Below, piece after piece: positions 36,494-45,570 of a stretch of 64,000 nt of DNA. A program made the position numbers and the translations under genes. The stretch comes from an uncultured Tenacibaculum sp. (GTDB lineage Bacteria > Bacteroidota > Bacteroidia > Flavobacteriales > Flavobacteriaceae), in NCBI GenBank assembly GCA_947498055.1, contig CANMJA010000014.1:34891-98890 (forward strand), read 5' to 3'. The notes below the pieces were generated by a model. That model made no database searches and was not told the DNA's origin. It worked only from the letters and a program-made list of their open reading frames with translations. Within the stretch, counting starts at the first letter, position 1; every line of letters starts with the position of its first letter.

Positions 36494-38140
36494 TTAATAA
36501 GATGTTTCTTTTAAAATTATTTTTTTTACTACTTGTGTTTCTTCGGTTATTAATTGGTTGTTTTGATCGTAAAGAATATAATTTCCATCTTTACTATACA
36601 TCAAAATTCCCACATCTGTATAACGCATGATTAAAAAACGAGTGAATGTTTTATCAGATAGTAAGACATTATTTTCTGTAGATAACAACTGAAATCCTTC
36701 TTTATCTTTTTCTTCTACTCCTAATATTGATGGACATATATATTGCATTTTAGAATAGGGTAATTGTTCTATGATTTGTTTTTCTTCATTTAAAAAATAA
36801 TAAACTCTTGTATCCTCTTTTTTATCATATGTATAGAAATACCTATCGGAATATGTACTTGTTTTTAATAAATATAAAAAGTTAATAGAAGACGGAATCG
36901 AAGTAATTAATTTTCCGTTTTTATTAATAAAAGCAGTTTCATTTTCTAATTCATGTAAATACATATTTTTTAATGGAGAACTATTTTTTAGTGTTGCTAA
37001 AAATGAAATTGTATCTCTTCTATTCTCTATATACAAAGTAAAAGAATCAATATTTCCTTGTAAAGTAACTCTATTTTTTCTTATTTCTTTACGAATAGTA
37101 TTAAAATACTTTAGAGATAAATATTTTAATGTGAGAAATAATTGTTCCTTTGTTTCTAGGTTTTTTATATATTCAAAAACATTTTTATTGTAATTTAATC
37201 TTTCCTTATAATCTTCTTCTGGTGTATTAGTATAACAATTACCTATAGTAAATCTAGTTTCTAAAACTTTTCCTTCTTTATTAAAATAGGCTTCTTCTAA
37301 AATCGTTCCTTTATGATACGGATAATAATCATTAGGAATTTCATATTCTACGTAATTATTTTCCATTTTAAGGAGTTTATAATCTCCTTTTTGTACACCT
37401 ATTTCATCCTTTTTAAAATGAATAGAATCTATCTTGGATACATATTTAATTTTGAATTCTAATTGTAAACTATCTACATGTTTCATATTTCCTACAGGAA
37501 TAGAGTTTAAAGGAAATGAATGCGATTCTATTGGAGTTGGAGTATTATTTATTGTACCATCGTGATAATAGATATTCATGATTCTTAACTCTTTTTCAGA
37601 ATCAAAATTCAAGAAATAATGAGGAGAAACAGTTTCTTCTGTTTTGAATTTATAAATTGTAGCACCGTTATTTCTTACTCTAGTTTTTAAAAAAGATTTG
37701 TTATTTTTAAACAATTGGTTAAAATAAGATCCTTTTTGTACTGTATCTTTATAATTACTATGGTTATTATTTACTAATTTTAAATATATATTCTCTTTAT
37801 CTTTATATTTTTCCTCGCTTGGTAGGTATAATTTAGATTCACTTTTAAATTTATCATCTTCATTTTTTTGATTGGCTTTAAGTGCTTTAATTATAGAGCT
37901 TTTATTGTTTACATAATAATCGAAGTTATTATGCAAATGTTTTTTTATTTCTTTAACACTCATAGTGTCTATAAAAGAGGTTATCTCTTTTTCTCTTTTT
38001 TCTATTTCATATTTACTTACGCATAACTTTTCTTGCTCAGCAACCATCGACTCCGTTACAATTTCTGTAACAACGTTTTCTTTTGTTTTTCCAACACAAG
38101 AAGAAATTAATAATATAATAATTGAATATTTTTTAATCAT
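36494..38140 (-). CDS. Large lipoprotein of unknown function
   Basis: The 548-residue protein has a lipoprotein signal ending ISSC at Cys15. The mature part is mixed alpha/beta, with a helical N-terminal region (about 25-110) and a beta-rich remainder with repeated YYF, DGN and NKNGK turns (INKNGKLI, YSKDGNYILYD). The turns recall WG- or MORN-like strand repeats, but no repeat unit is regular. It belongs to the row of leftward lipoprotein genes between pbpC and the alpha-2-macroglobulin gene. I do not recognise it. Confidence 0.65.
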   Translation of the reverse strand: MIKKYSIIILLISSCVGKTKENVVTEIVTESMVAEQEKLCVSKYEIEKREKEITSFIDTMSVKEIKKHLHNNFDYYVNNKSSIIKALKANQKNEDDKFKSESKLYLPSEEKYKDKENIYLKLVNNNHSNYKDTVQKGSYFNQLFKNNKSFLKTRVRNNGATIYKFKTEETVSPHYFLNFDSEKELRIMNIYYHDGTINNTPTPIESHSFPLNSIPVGNMKHVDSLQLEFKIKYVSKIDSIHFKKDEIGVQKGDYKLLKMENNYVEYEIPNDYYPYHKGTILEEAYFNKEGKVLETRFTIGNCYTNTPEEDYKERLNYNKNVFEYIKNLETKEQLFLTLKYLSLKYFNTIRKEIRKNRVTLQGNIDSFTLYIENRRDTISFLATLKNSSPLKNMYLHELENETAFINKNGKLITSIPSSINFLYLLKTSTYSDRYFYTYDKKEDTRVYYFLNEEKQIIEQLPYSKMQYICPSILGVEEKDKEGFQLLSTENNVLLSDKTFTRFLIMRYTDVGILMYSKDGNYILYDQNNQLITEETQVVKKIILKETSY

Positions 38141-38157
38141 GTAATAACATTTTAAAT

Positions 38158-38304
38158 TTACCTCCTAGAAATTAAATCTCCTTTAACTTTATATGCTTTT
38201 TTATATCTTTCTTCTAAACTAGTTATCGAATCTAAAAAAGTAAGCTATCTATTTTTTTTACAGGCAAAAACACCAAGTAGTAGTATCATTATTATTTTTC
38301 TCAT
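38158..38304 (-). pseudogene. Tiny lipoprotein gene with an in-frame amber codon
   Basis: The ATG at 38304 starts MRKIIMILLLGVFACKKNR, a clear lipoprotein signal with Cys15, then meets TAG. The same frame continues LTFLDSITSLEERYKKAYKV to a stop at 38158, giving 48 residues in all, a normal small lipoprotein with a helical tail. It lies between two lipoprotein genes of the same strand. Nonsense mutation is the simplest reading; the first 19 codons alone would make no mature protein. Confidence 0.5.
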
Positions 38305-38321
38305 TAGTTACAATGTCTTTT

Positions 38322-39752
38322 TTATTCAAAATATATTTTACAACTAACTGGTAATAAACTTATTGTTTTTTCTTTTTCTGTTTTACTCAGTGAATTATTT
38401 TTTAAGTTTACGACTTTCAATTTATCGAGCTTTTTAATAGAGTTAGGAAGTTCTTTTACATCATTATTTTCTAATAATAAATATTCTAAAGATTCTAAGT
38501 CTCCTATTGAATTTGGAAGTGCTATTATTTTGTTATTCTTCAATTGTAATACTTCTAGTTTTTTTAGATTCCCTATACTTTTTGCTATTTTATGAAGCTT
38601 ATTATTTTCTATAATTAAATGAGTTAATACGCTAAGATCTCCTATTTCTTCAGGAATTTCTGTTAGCTTATTATTATTTACTCTAAGTACTTCTAATTTT
38701 TTTAGTTTTTTAAAAGCTTTAGCAGGTAAAGAAATCAACTCATTATCTTTAAGTTCTAAATAATCTAAGTTTATTAACTTTCCTATATCGTTAGAAATAG
38801 TAGTTAGTTTATTATTGTATAGATCTAAAGAAGTAATATATTTTTCTTTCCATATTTTTTTAGGAACACTAGTCCAATTTAAATGATTATATCTTACATA
38901 TTCATTTGGTTCATGCTCATAGCCTTCATATTTTTTTGCTTTTTCCTCTTTTTTAATTTCAGAAAAAGATGTGTCACTTTCTTCTGTAGTTTCAATAACT
39001 TCGTCATAATCGGTAGATACTGTTTCTTCTATCTCCGTTTCAGCAATTGTACCTTCTACAGATTCCCCATCTTCAACAACAATTATTTCTAAATCATTGG
39101 GTTTCTTTTCTTCTGTTTTTTTCTCTTCTACCTTTCGCTTTCCGAATGTAATTTTAGAATGCGCAACATCTCTATTCATTTCATCGATAGAATATTCATA
39201 TAATTCTCTGTATATAAAAATTACAGACATGTACTTTACATCTAAATTTGTAAACCAATCTTCTTTTAAGTATTGTTTCCAAACTTCTGAAAAACTAGCA
39301 TAATTATCCCAGCTTTTTGGCATTTCATTAGCAACAAATAATTCATCAATTTTATTTCTAGCTTTAATAAGTTGTAATAATTTAGGAGGGAATTTTGACG
39401 TTATATTTGGATTTTCACGTACACTAGAACAAGCTTCTAAATTATCTAAATTTTTAAAATGTTGATTTATAATAATAGATAACTGGTACTTTTTCTTTAT
39501 CTCTTTTTCTTTTTTAGGTTTGTTATAAGGATAATATGTAGCAAAAAAATCACGATACTCTTTTGATGTATTATTTACTATAAATCCTTTATCAATTAAT
39601 TCTTTTTCAAATTTCAAGAATGTAGCTCCTTCTTTAAAAAAACATTCCTTAAAAGCAGGTTCAAAAATAGATTTTTCATTTTCTTGTGCTTCATTACAAG
39701 CTGTAAACCCTATAACAAATAGTAGTATTAATAATTTAAAGTAATTTTTCAT
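38322..39752 (-). CDS. Leucine-rich-repeat lipoprotein
   Basis: The 476-residue protein has a signal ending GFTAC at Cys19. An N-terminal helical domain (about 25-200) is followed by an acidic low-complexity linker rich in Glu and Thr (about 205-275). The C-terminal part (about 300-460) has about six leucine-rich repeats of 23 residues, with units such as LEVLRVNNNKLTEIPEEIG and LEYLLLENNDVKELPNSI, of the bacterial/plant Ile-Pro type. Such repeats bind proteins. Surface exposure is plausible because of the acidic residues after the Cys. Partner unknown. Confidence 0.8.
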   Translation of the reverse strand: MKNYFKLLILLFVIGFTACNEAQENEKSIFEPAFKECFFKEGATFLKFEKELIDKGFIVNNTSKEYRDFFATYYPYNKPKKEKEIKKKYQLSIIINQHFKNLDNLEACSSVRENPNITSKFPPKLLQLIKARNKIDELFVANEMPKSWDNYASFSEVWKQYLKEDWFTNLDVKYMSVIFIYRELYEYSIDEMNRDVAHSKITFGKRKVEEKKTEEKKPNDLEIIVVEDGESVEGTIAETEIEETVSTDYDEVIETTEESDTSFSEIKKEEKAKKYEGYEHEPNEYVRYNHLNWTSVPKKIWKEKYITSLDLYNNKLTTISNDIGKLINLDYLELKDNELISLPAKAFKKLKKLEVLRVNNNKLTEIPEEIGDLSVLTHLIIENNKLHKIAKSIGNLKKLEVLQLKNNKIIALPNSIGDLESLEYLLLENNDVKELPNSIKKLDKLKVVNLKNNSLSKTEKEKTISLLPVSCKIYFE

Positions 39753-39858
39753 TTTTAAAACTTATTATATGATATGAATGTTTATTTTGTATGATACTTT
39801 TATACTTTGTAGGAAATCAAAGAGTTTTAATATTTGAAATTTTAATCTAAAAATCGTG

Positions 39859-41169
39859 TTATTTAACCATTTCTTTCGCTTTTTCAAAAAGCCCTTTTCC
39901 TTTATTTTTAAGATCTTCTCCTGCCTGCATTAGTCCTTCTTTAGTCATATATTTATTTAGATTATCTAAGGTATATTTTACATTATCAATAACCACAAAC
40001 ATTTCGTCTGTATGAGGTACATTTTGTTCTTTCAATAATTTTTTCCAATCTACTTTTGCTAATACAGAAAACATATATTTTGTAGCTATTTTGCTTAAAA
40101 AGTATTTATCATATATACTGTTTAAAATACTTCCTGATTCTCTCTTTTTTAAATATGCTATAGATTCGTCTATTTTTTCTTTCTCTTTTGAAGATAGTAA
40201 ACTACTCGATTTCAATTTTGTTAAAGAAGCTATTGCTTTTTCTTTTTTATCATTCTTTAAATACAAATACGTTTCTATAGACCAAGTAATTTCATTTTGT
40301 AACCCCATTGCATTAGCATCTTTTATAAAAGCTTCAAAATCTTGTAATGCTCGTTCTTCATCTATTTTTCGTTCCATCATTAATCTATCAAAACCTCTAA
40401 ACAAGTGATTTAATCCATGAATTCCAGTATGTGTTTGTTCATTCGTTAAACTCCCCCACTCAAACATTGTTCTTGTATATGGCAAATCAATTCCCTTATT
40501 TTTGTTTAACCAATCTATATTTCTTGAAAATTCTTCTTCTGATAAATAATACAATCCTTTTTCAAAAAACAAAAACGCTCTAAAATAGTGTAACATCGTT
40601 TTTATTTCTGAATCGGGTAATAAATCGGGATTCGTTTTAGAACATTCGTATAAAGAAATTTCTTTTCCAAAATCCTTACTTAAAATAACAATAGCACTTA
40701 GCACAGTATGTTCTAAATTTTGAACCACTTCTTTTGTTTTTCCTTTAAAATAAGGACGTTGTTTTTTTATGGAGTCTCCATAAACAACATTTAAGGCATC
40801 TGATATGGTAGGAAAACGATCTTCATCTGTTTTCATAATAAAGTTTTCCATTTTTTTATAATCTCTGTAAATAGAAATATAATCTAACCAAGATAGTTTT
40901 TTAGGCTCTTTAATATCATGACTCATTAAATTTGCTGAAAGCTTATTTAAAGTAGTTTTAAAAGATTGAAATTCCTTAGAAATAGTATCTTTTGTAATAG
41001 AAGATCTTATTCCAATTTTTAAAAATTTATATGGAGCAACCTTGTACGAATCTAAACTTTTAGTAAGTGCTATTTTATCTAATTTTAATAATTCTTCATC
41101 TGTTTTTTCTTCACTAGAACAACCAATAAATAGATATGTTAAAAAGAGTATTACTATTATTTTTTTCAT
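39859..41169 (-). CDS. Helical lipoprotein of unknown function
   Basis: The 436-residue protein has a signal ending FIGC at Cys17, followed by acidic SSEEKTDEE, a composition resembling surface lipoprotein export signals in Flavobacteria. The mature chain is nearly all alpha-helical, with pairs of helices that suggest TPR-like packing (about 190-340) and a charged amphipathic tail (MQAGEDLKNKGKGLFEKAKEM). No enzymatic motif is visible. It is the first of the row of leftward lipoprotein genes, 107 bases upstream of the LRR lipoprotein. Confidence 0.65.
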   Translation of the reverse strand: MKKIIVILFLTYLFIGCSSEEKTDEELLKLDKIALTKSLDSYKVAPYKFLKIGIRSSITKDTISKEFQSFKTTLNKLSANLMSHDIKEPKKLSWLDYISIYRDYKKMENFIMKTDEDRFPTISDALNVVYGDSIKKQRPYFKGKTKEVVQNLEHTVLSAIVILSKDFGKEISLYECSKTNPDLLPDSEIKTMLHYFRAFLFFEKGLYYLSEEEFSRNIDWLNKNKGIDLPYTRTMFEWGSLTNEQTHTGIHGLNHLFRGFDRLMMERKIDEERALQDFEAFIKDANAMGLQNEITWSIETYLYLKNDKKEKAIASLTKLKSSSLLSSKEKEKIDESIAYLKKRESGSILNSIYDKYFLSKIATKYMFSVLAKVDWKKLLKEQNVPHTDEMFVVIDNVKYTLDNLNKYMTKEGLMQAGEDLKNKGKGLFEKAKEMVK

Positions 41170-41365
41170 CTTTACTTAACTTTTATTTAATGATAGTCAA
41201 AAATAAAAATTAAATACCCGGTTCTATAGACTCTATTTTTTTTCTCCCTCGATGAGTTTATTTTCGCTTAACTTTTACCTTTTTTTGATTTTAAATTGTT
41301 TTTAAAATTCATTTTTGCTTGTTTTATAGATACATTTCTAACCAATCTAATCTTTTTAGTTCTTA

Positions 41366-42112
41366 TTAAGAATTATTTTCAACTTTGTAAATATCGCTTT
41401 TAATCAAAGGAGCTAGAAACCCTTCTTTTTCTCTTCTTTGCTTATCTTTTTCTCTATACACATCAAATTCCTTATCTCGTGGGAGTGGTCTATTTTTATC
41501 CATATACCAAAGAATAAAGTGCCACAAGCTATAAATTGGTGCTTTAGAAGTAGTTTTGTATTCTTTAATTTTTTTGTACTTATATTTTCGTACATCATAT
41601 TTATCTGCTAAATAAAAAATGGTTGTAGAAGATGCTATATCACTTTCATCCATCGTACCATCTGAAGACCTATGCGAATAATAGCTTTCTAAAACTCTAA
41701 ATTTCATTTTTCTTGTTTTTAGAAAAAATAATTGTGGTAAATAAATATTTCCGTGTAACCTGTCGAAAACTATTTGTTTGTTTTTAGAAAAAAATACGTA
41801 GTATAATTGAAATAGATTTGTTAGTATGTATAACCAAAAAATACTTTTAACAATTGGGTTATTTATATGCGAATAGGTTTCGTTAATAGGTTTATTATTA
41901 AAAAATGCGGAAATCATAAATAATATAAAAACAGTTATAAACACTATTTTATTATAGCTTATAAAAGTTTTTAAATACCATTTTTTTCTCTCTATGATTA
42001 TAAATTCATCTGAAAACTCAATAATTTCATCACTTTTATCTGGCTTTATATCTTCTATATGACTATAGCCTAAATAACCAATTTCTTTAGTTAATTTAAT
42101 AAAATGAAACAT
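41366..42112 (-). CDS. Membrane protein with two helices, unknown function
   Basis: The 248-residue protein has a cytoplasmic N-terminal region of about 50 residues, two membrane helices (about 52-66 and 84-104), and a C-terminal soluble part of about 140 residues that is rich in Lys and aromatic residues and contains LHGNIYLPQLFFLKTRKMKF. The overall layout resembles membrane proteins found beside polymorphic toxins, but this is only a general likeness. A second ORF inside, at 41413-41598, is a frame shadow. Confidence 0.6.
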   Translation of the reverse strand: MFHFIKLTKEIGYLGYSHIEDIKPDKSDEIIEFSDEFIIIERKKWYLKTFISYNKIVFITVFILFMISAFFNNKPINETYSHINNPIVKSIFWLYILTNLFQLYYVFFSKNKQIVFDRLHGNIYLPQLFFLKTRKMKFRVLESYYSHRSSDGTMDESDIASSTTIFYLADKYDVRKYKYKKIKEYKTTSKAPIYSLWHFILWYMDKNRPLPRDKEFDVYREKDKQRREKEGFLAPLIKSDIYKVENNS

Positions 42113-42419
42113 ATAAATAGTTACTTTTTGTTATCAAAAATACCTTTTAAAGGTTTGTTTTATAACATCTAGTATTTTTTTCCCTTAAAACAATTTATTT
42201 CTGCTTACTTTTTATACTTTTTTGTTTCATATAAATAGTCTGTTTAATCCAGAAACTTAAAAGAAGCACCGAATTTACATTTGATGCTTCTTTTATACTT
42301 TTAGTCTATTTTACGTCACTACAGTTGTTTTACAAAATTTTTATTGGGCTATTGACGTAACATTTCAGACGTAAAAAACTTACTGTCAACTAAAACTTCG
42401 GTTTTTATGTTTTAATATA
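42113..42419. other. Gene-free stretch with a terminator hairpin
   Basis: The 307-base spacer carries a stem at 42259-42294 and no coding frame. The rest is AT-rich with no repeat that I can name. Confidence 0.5.
42259..42294. terminator. Terminator after the DbpA-like helicase gene
   Basis: AAAAGAAGCA (42259-42268) pairs with TGCTTCTTTT (42285-42294) around a 16-base loop. It lies 126 bases beyond the leftward helicase stop. Confidence 0.5.
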
Positions 42420-43733
42420 TTATACAATATGTATACGTACTTTTTTATTCTTTAAACGAGTATTGTTTAACTCCTCAGACAGTCTTTTTGCTTCGGTTAC
42501 AGGCACAGCAATAAAAGCACAGTCTTGCTTTAATTCTATAATACCTAACTGATCTTTGGTTAAATTCCCTTTCTTAAAAAACAACCCAGCAATATCTCCT
42601 TTAGATATTTTATCTTTTCTTCCTCCAGAAATAAATAAGGTTTCCCAATAACGAGGCTTTAATTTTTCTTTTTCTGAAATATTGGCGTTTGTTACTCCTT
42701 TCATAAAATCTGGCAATCGTTCTTTATCCCATTTTAGTACATACGCTGTTCCTTTTGCATTTACTCTTGCTGTTCTTCCATTTCTATGGGTAAATTCTTC
42801 TACTCGTTGTGGTAATTCGTAATGAATAATATAATTCATTTCTGGGATATCAATTCCTCTTGCAGCTAAATCGGTAGCAATTAAAACTTGACTAGTACCA
42901 TTTCTAAACTTAATTAAAGAACGTTCTCTATCTCTTTGTTCCATTCCTCCAGAAAAACAACTATGTGCAATCTTATGTTTCTGTAAAAAATCACTAACAA
43001 ATTGTATGCTATCTTTTAAATTACAAAAAATAATTCCTTGCTTATTTCCTACATGATGTAATAGTTCTAATAAGGTTTGATTTTTATTTTTTGCAGAAGA
43101 TGCAACTACTTTAATTGCTAGTTTCTTTGATTTTTTTCCTGTTAAATAATTTAATATTTCTGGTTTTTCTAATCGAACAAAATCTGGAATTTCAGCTTCT
43201 TGTGTTGCTGATGTTAAAATACGTTTGTTTATGTTAGGCAATTGATTAATAATTCCTCGCATTTCATATTCAAAACCTACTTCTAACGATTTATCAAATT
43301 CATCTAAAATTAAGGTTTTAATACTTTCTTTAGAAAAACGATTATTCGCAAAATGATCTGCTATTCTACCTGGTGTACCTATTAAAATACTTGGAGTGTG
43401 TTTTAATTCTATTTTGTCTTTCGCCATCGATCTTCCTCCGTACACCGCATTCACCTTAAAACCTGTTCCCATTTCTCTAAGAACTTGTTCTATTTGAATA
43501 GCCAATTCTCTTGATGGCACTAAAATTAAAACCTGAATATTTGCATTCTCAGAGTCTATTAATTTTAAAGTTGGTAGTAAAAAAGCTAACGTTTTACCTG
43601 TACCTGTTGGAGATAGAATTACGGTATTTGTTGTTTTTTCTATCACAGAAATGGCTTTTTTTTGCATTTCATTTAATTCATAGATATTTAGTTTTGCTAA
43701 AATATCTTCCTGCTCTTTTATTTTATTTGCCAT
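42420..43733 (-). CDS. DbpA-like RNA helicase with a variant DEFD box
   Basis: The 437-residue protein has the DEAD-family motifs: SPTGTGKT (motif I), PSRELA (Ia), GTPGR (Ib), DEFD in place of DEAD (motif II), SAT (III), ATDLAARGID (V) and HRNGRTAR (VI). The C-terminal 75 residues (RKDKISKGDIAGLFFKKGN ... AKRLSEELNNTRLKNKKVRIHIV) match the DbpA RNA-binding domain that recognises 23S rRNA helix 92. It probably helps assemble the large ribosomal subunit. The family usually has DEAD; the DEFD change keeps both catalytic acids. The gene is a single unit with a promoter box at 43787. Confidence 0.92.
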   Translation of the reverse strand: MANKIKEQEDILAKLNIYELNEMQKKAISVIEKTTNTVILSPTGTGKTLAFLLPTLKLIDSENANIQVLILVPSRELAIQIEQVLREMGTGFKVNAVYGGRSMAKDKIELKHTPSILIGTPGRIADHFANNRFSKESIKTLILDEFDKSLEVGFEYEMRGIINQLPNINKRILTSATQEAEIPDFVRLEKPEILNYLTGKKSKKLAIKVVASSAKNKNQTLLELLHHVGNKQGIIFCNLKDSIQFVSDFLQKHKIAHSCFSGGMEQRDRERSLIKFRNGTSQVLIATDLAARGIDIPEMNYIIHYELPQRVEEFTHRNGRTARVNAKGTAYVLKWDKERLPDFMKGVTNANISEKEKLKPRYWETLFISGGRKDKISKGDIAGLFFKKGNLTKDQLGIIELKQDCAFIAVPVTEAKRLSEELNNTRLKNKKVRIHIV

Positions 43734-43786
43734 ATTCTTGTTGCTCCTAATTAAATTTCATGGGTTATATCTCTCCATTTATTTGG

Positions 43787-43794
43787 CAAAGATA
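43787..43794 (-). promoter_or_regulatory. Putative -7 box of the helicase gene
   Basis: Read on the minus strand the octamer is TATCTTTG, fitting TAnnTTTG, 54 bases before the start codon. Confidence 0.45.
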
Positions 43795-43876
43795 GGTATA
43801 ACCAAAAGTATAAAACCGTTCATTTTAATATCTATTTAAAAATTAGAAAAAGATAATTTATAAAAATAAAAAACAG

Positions 43877-43925
43877 TAACTTCTAACTTCTAACTTCTAA
43901 CTTCTCATTACTCATTACTCATTAC
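43877..43925. repeat. Seven contiguous heptamers (4 x TAACTTC, 3 x TCATTAC)
   Basis: Bases 43877-43904 are four exact copies of TAACTTC, and 43905-43925 are three exact copies of TCATTAC, in unbroken 7-base register for 49 bases. It lies in the divergent promoter region between the helicase and the dihydrouridine synthase. Confidence 0.9.
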
Positions 43926-43975
43926 TCTATTCAAACAAAATTTATTAGAAACCTAAAAATGAATTTTAAGTCTAT

Positions 43976-43983
43976 TATATTTG
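43976..43983 (+). promoter_or_regulatory. Putative -7 box of the tRNA dihydrouridine synthase gene
   Basis: TATATTTG fits TAnnTTTG and lies 16 bases before the ATG at 44000, implying a very short leader. Confidence 0.45.
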
Positions 43984-43999
43984 CGAATTATTATATTCT

Positions 44000-44947
44000 A
44001 TGGATTTTACATTGCTTTCCTCACCTCTTCAAGGTTTCACCGATTTTCGCTTTAGAAATGCGCAGCATAAATATTTTGGAGGTATCGATACGTATTATGC
44101 TCCTTATATACGATTAAACGGAAAGTTTAAAATAAAATCGAGTTACCAACGTGATTTATTACCTGAACACAACGAAACATTAACTGTTATTCCGCAAGTA
44201 ATTACGAGCGACCCTGACGAGTTTTTGTTTGTAGTAAACTATGTTCAAAGTTTAGGGTATAAAGAGTTAAATTGGAATTTAGGCTGCCCGTACCCAATGG
44301 TAGCTAAATCTGGTATGGGAGCTGGTTTAATTTGCAATATCAATAGAATTGATGAAATATTACATCGTGTACATAATGAAACCGATATTTTGGTTTCTAT
44401 GAAAATGAGAATGGGCTATGAAAATAGTAATGAAATTTTAGATACTTTTCCTATTTTAGAAAAATATCCTTTAAAAAATGTCGCAATTCATGCCAGAATT
44501 GGGAAACAATTATATAAAGGTGGTGTTGATTTAGAGGCTTTTCAAAAATGTGTAGATGTTTCTAAACATCCGTTATATTACAATGGAGATATTACAACTG
44601 TAGCTGGCTTTAAAGCGATGAAAGAGCGATTTCCGAGTATTACGCATTTTATGTTAGGTCGCGGATTAATTGCTGATCCTTTTTTACCACAAATGATTAA
44701 AGATGATACTACGGAATACCCAAAAGATCGATGGAAGATTTTTGAGGCTTTTCATAATGAAATTTACCACCAGTATGATGAAGCTTTATCGGGTCCAACT
44801 CCAATAAAAATGAAAATGTTGGGTTTTTGGGAATATTTTTCACAATCTTTTTCTGATCCTAGAAAAACGTATAAAAAAATTAAGAAAGCTACGAATCCTA
44901 AAAAATACCAATTAGCTGTTAAGGAAATATTTTCTAGTGAAAAATAG
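44000..44947 (+). CDS. tRNA-dihydrouridine synthase family protein
   Basis: The 315-residue protein is a TIM-barrel flavoenzyme of the Dus family: start with LLSSPLQGFTDFRFRN, catalytic Cys in NWNLGCPYPMVAKSGMGAGL, FMN phosphate-binding lysine and His in VSMKMRMGYE and NVAIHARIGKQLYKGG, then YYNGDITTVAGF and MLGRGLIADPF. It reduces uridine to dihydrouridine in tRNA loops using NADPH and FMN. Length and C-terminal extension are closest to DusC-type proteins, but I do not assign a paralogue. It stands alone, with hypothetical genes converging on it. Confidence 0.9.
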   Translation: MDFTLLSSPLQGFTDFRFRNAQHKYFGGIDTYYAPYIRLNGKFKIKSSYQRDLLPEHNETLTVIPQVITSDPDEFLFVVNYVQSLGYKELNWNLGCPYPMVAKSGMGAGLICNINRIDEILHRVHNETDILVSMKMRMGYENSNEILDTFPILEKYPLKNVAIHARIGKQLYKGGVDLEAFQKCVDVSKHPLYYNGDITTVAGFKAMKERFPSITHFMLGRGLIADPFLPQMIKDDTTEYPKDRWKIFEAFHNEIYHQYDEALSGPTPIKMKMLGFWEYFSQSFSDPRKTYKKIKKATNPKKYQLAVKEIFSSEK

Positions 44948-44952
44948 ATGAT

Positions 44953-45558
44953 TTAATATCCGTAATCCTTTTTTAAGGAATGGTAAATTCGTTTTTTCTT
45001 ATTTTTTATTTGATATTCTATACCAATACTATCTTTAGTAGCATTTACTAGTTTTGCGCTTTGTATTGGATACTCTTTAAACTCAAATTCATACACAATA
45101 TCCTCCATTTTTAAATTAAGGACACTCTTTACTATATCAGCATAAATGGGTCTGCTTATATTTTTCTCTATACCTCCTATTCTCTTATAAATATAAACTC
45201 TATGTATCGATAATGCTTGATGATTCGTTCTTTCAATTCTATAGGTATTATTTAAGTCTATTTGTTGATGATCTTTAACTGTAGAAAAATAAAATACAAT
45301 TCCATAAAAAGGTATTAAAATTGGTAAAACACTTAATAAAAGAACAGTTAATAAGGAATAGAAATATATTTTGACAGCTTTTTTTCTCCAAAACCGAATT
45401 ATTATTATTAAAGTAAACAATAACCAACTCCAATTAATTATTTTGTCTGTATAATATCCTGAATAACTATAATTAAAAAAAGATAAAACAACTCCAAATA
45501 CAAACAAAGTTGTTATAATAACATATATAATTTTGAAAGTTTTATCTACTCTTTTCAT
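44953..45558 (-). CDS. Membrane protein of unknown function
   Basis: The 201-residue protein has about three hydrophobic helices (about 9-27, 40-55 and 65-95) and a C-terminal soluble domain of about 110 residues (DHQQIDLNNTYRIERTNHQ ... IYHSLKKDYGY). Its 3' end lies five bases from the end of the Dus gene. It follows the 45571 lipoprotein gene by 12 bases, so the two probably share a transcript. No family recognised. Confidence 0.65.
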   Translation of the reverse strand: MKRVDKTFKIIYVIITTLFVFGVVLSFFNYSYSGYYTDKIINWSWLLFTLIIIIRFWRKKAVKIYFYSLLTVLLLSVLPILIPFYGIVFYFSTVKDHQQIDLNNTYRIERTNHQALSIHRVYIYKRIGGIEKNISRPIYADIVKSVLNLKMEDIVYEFEFKEYPIQSAKLVNATKDSIGIEYQIKNKKKRIYHSLKKDYGY

Positions 45559-45570
45559 TTATGTTTTTTA

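Noticed and set aside
43877..43925. CRISPR array
   Set aside because: The units are 7 bases with no spacers.
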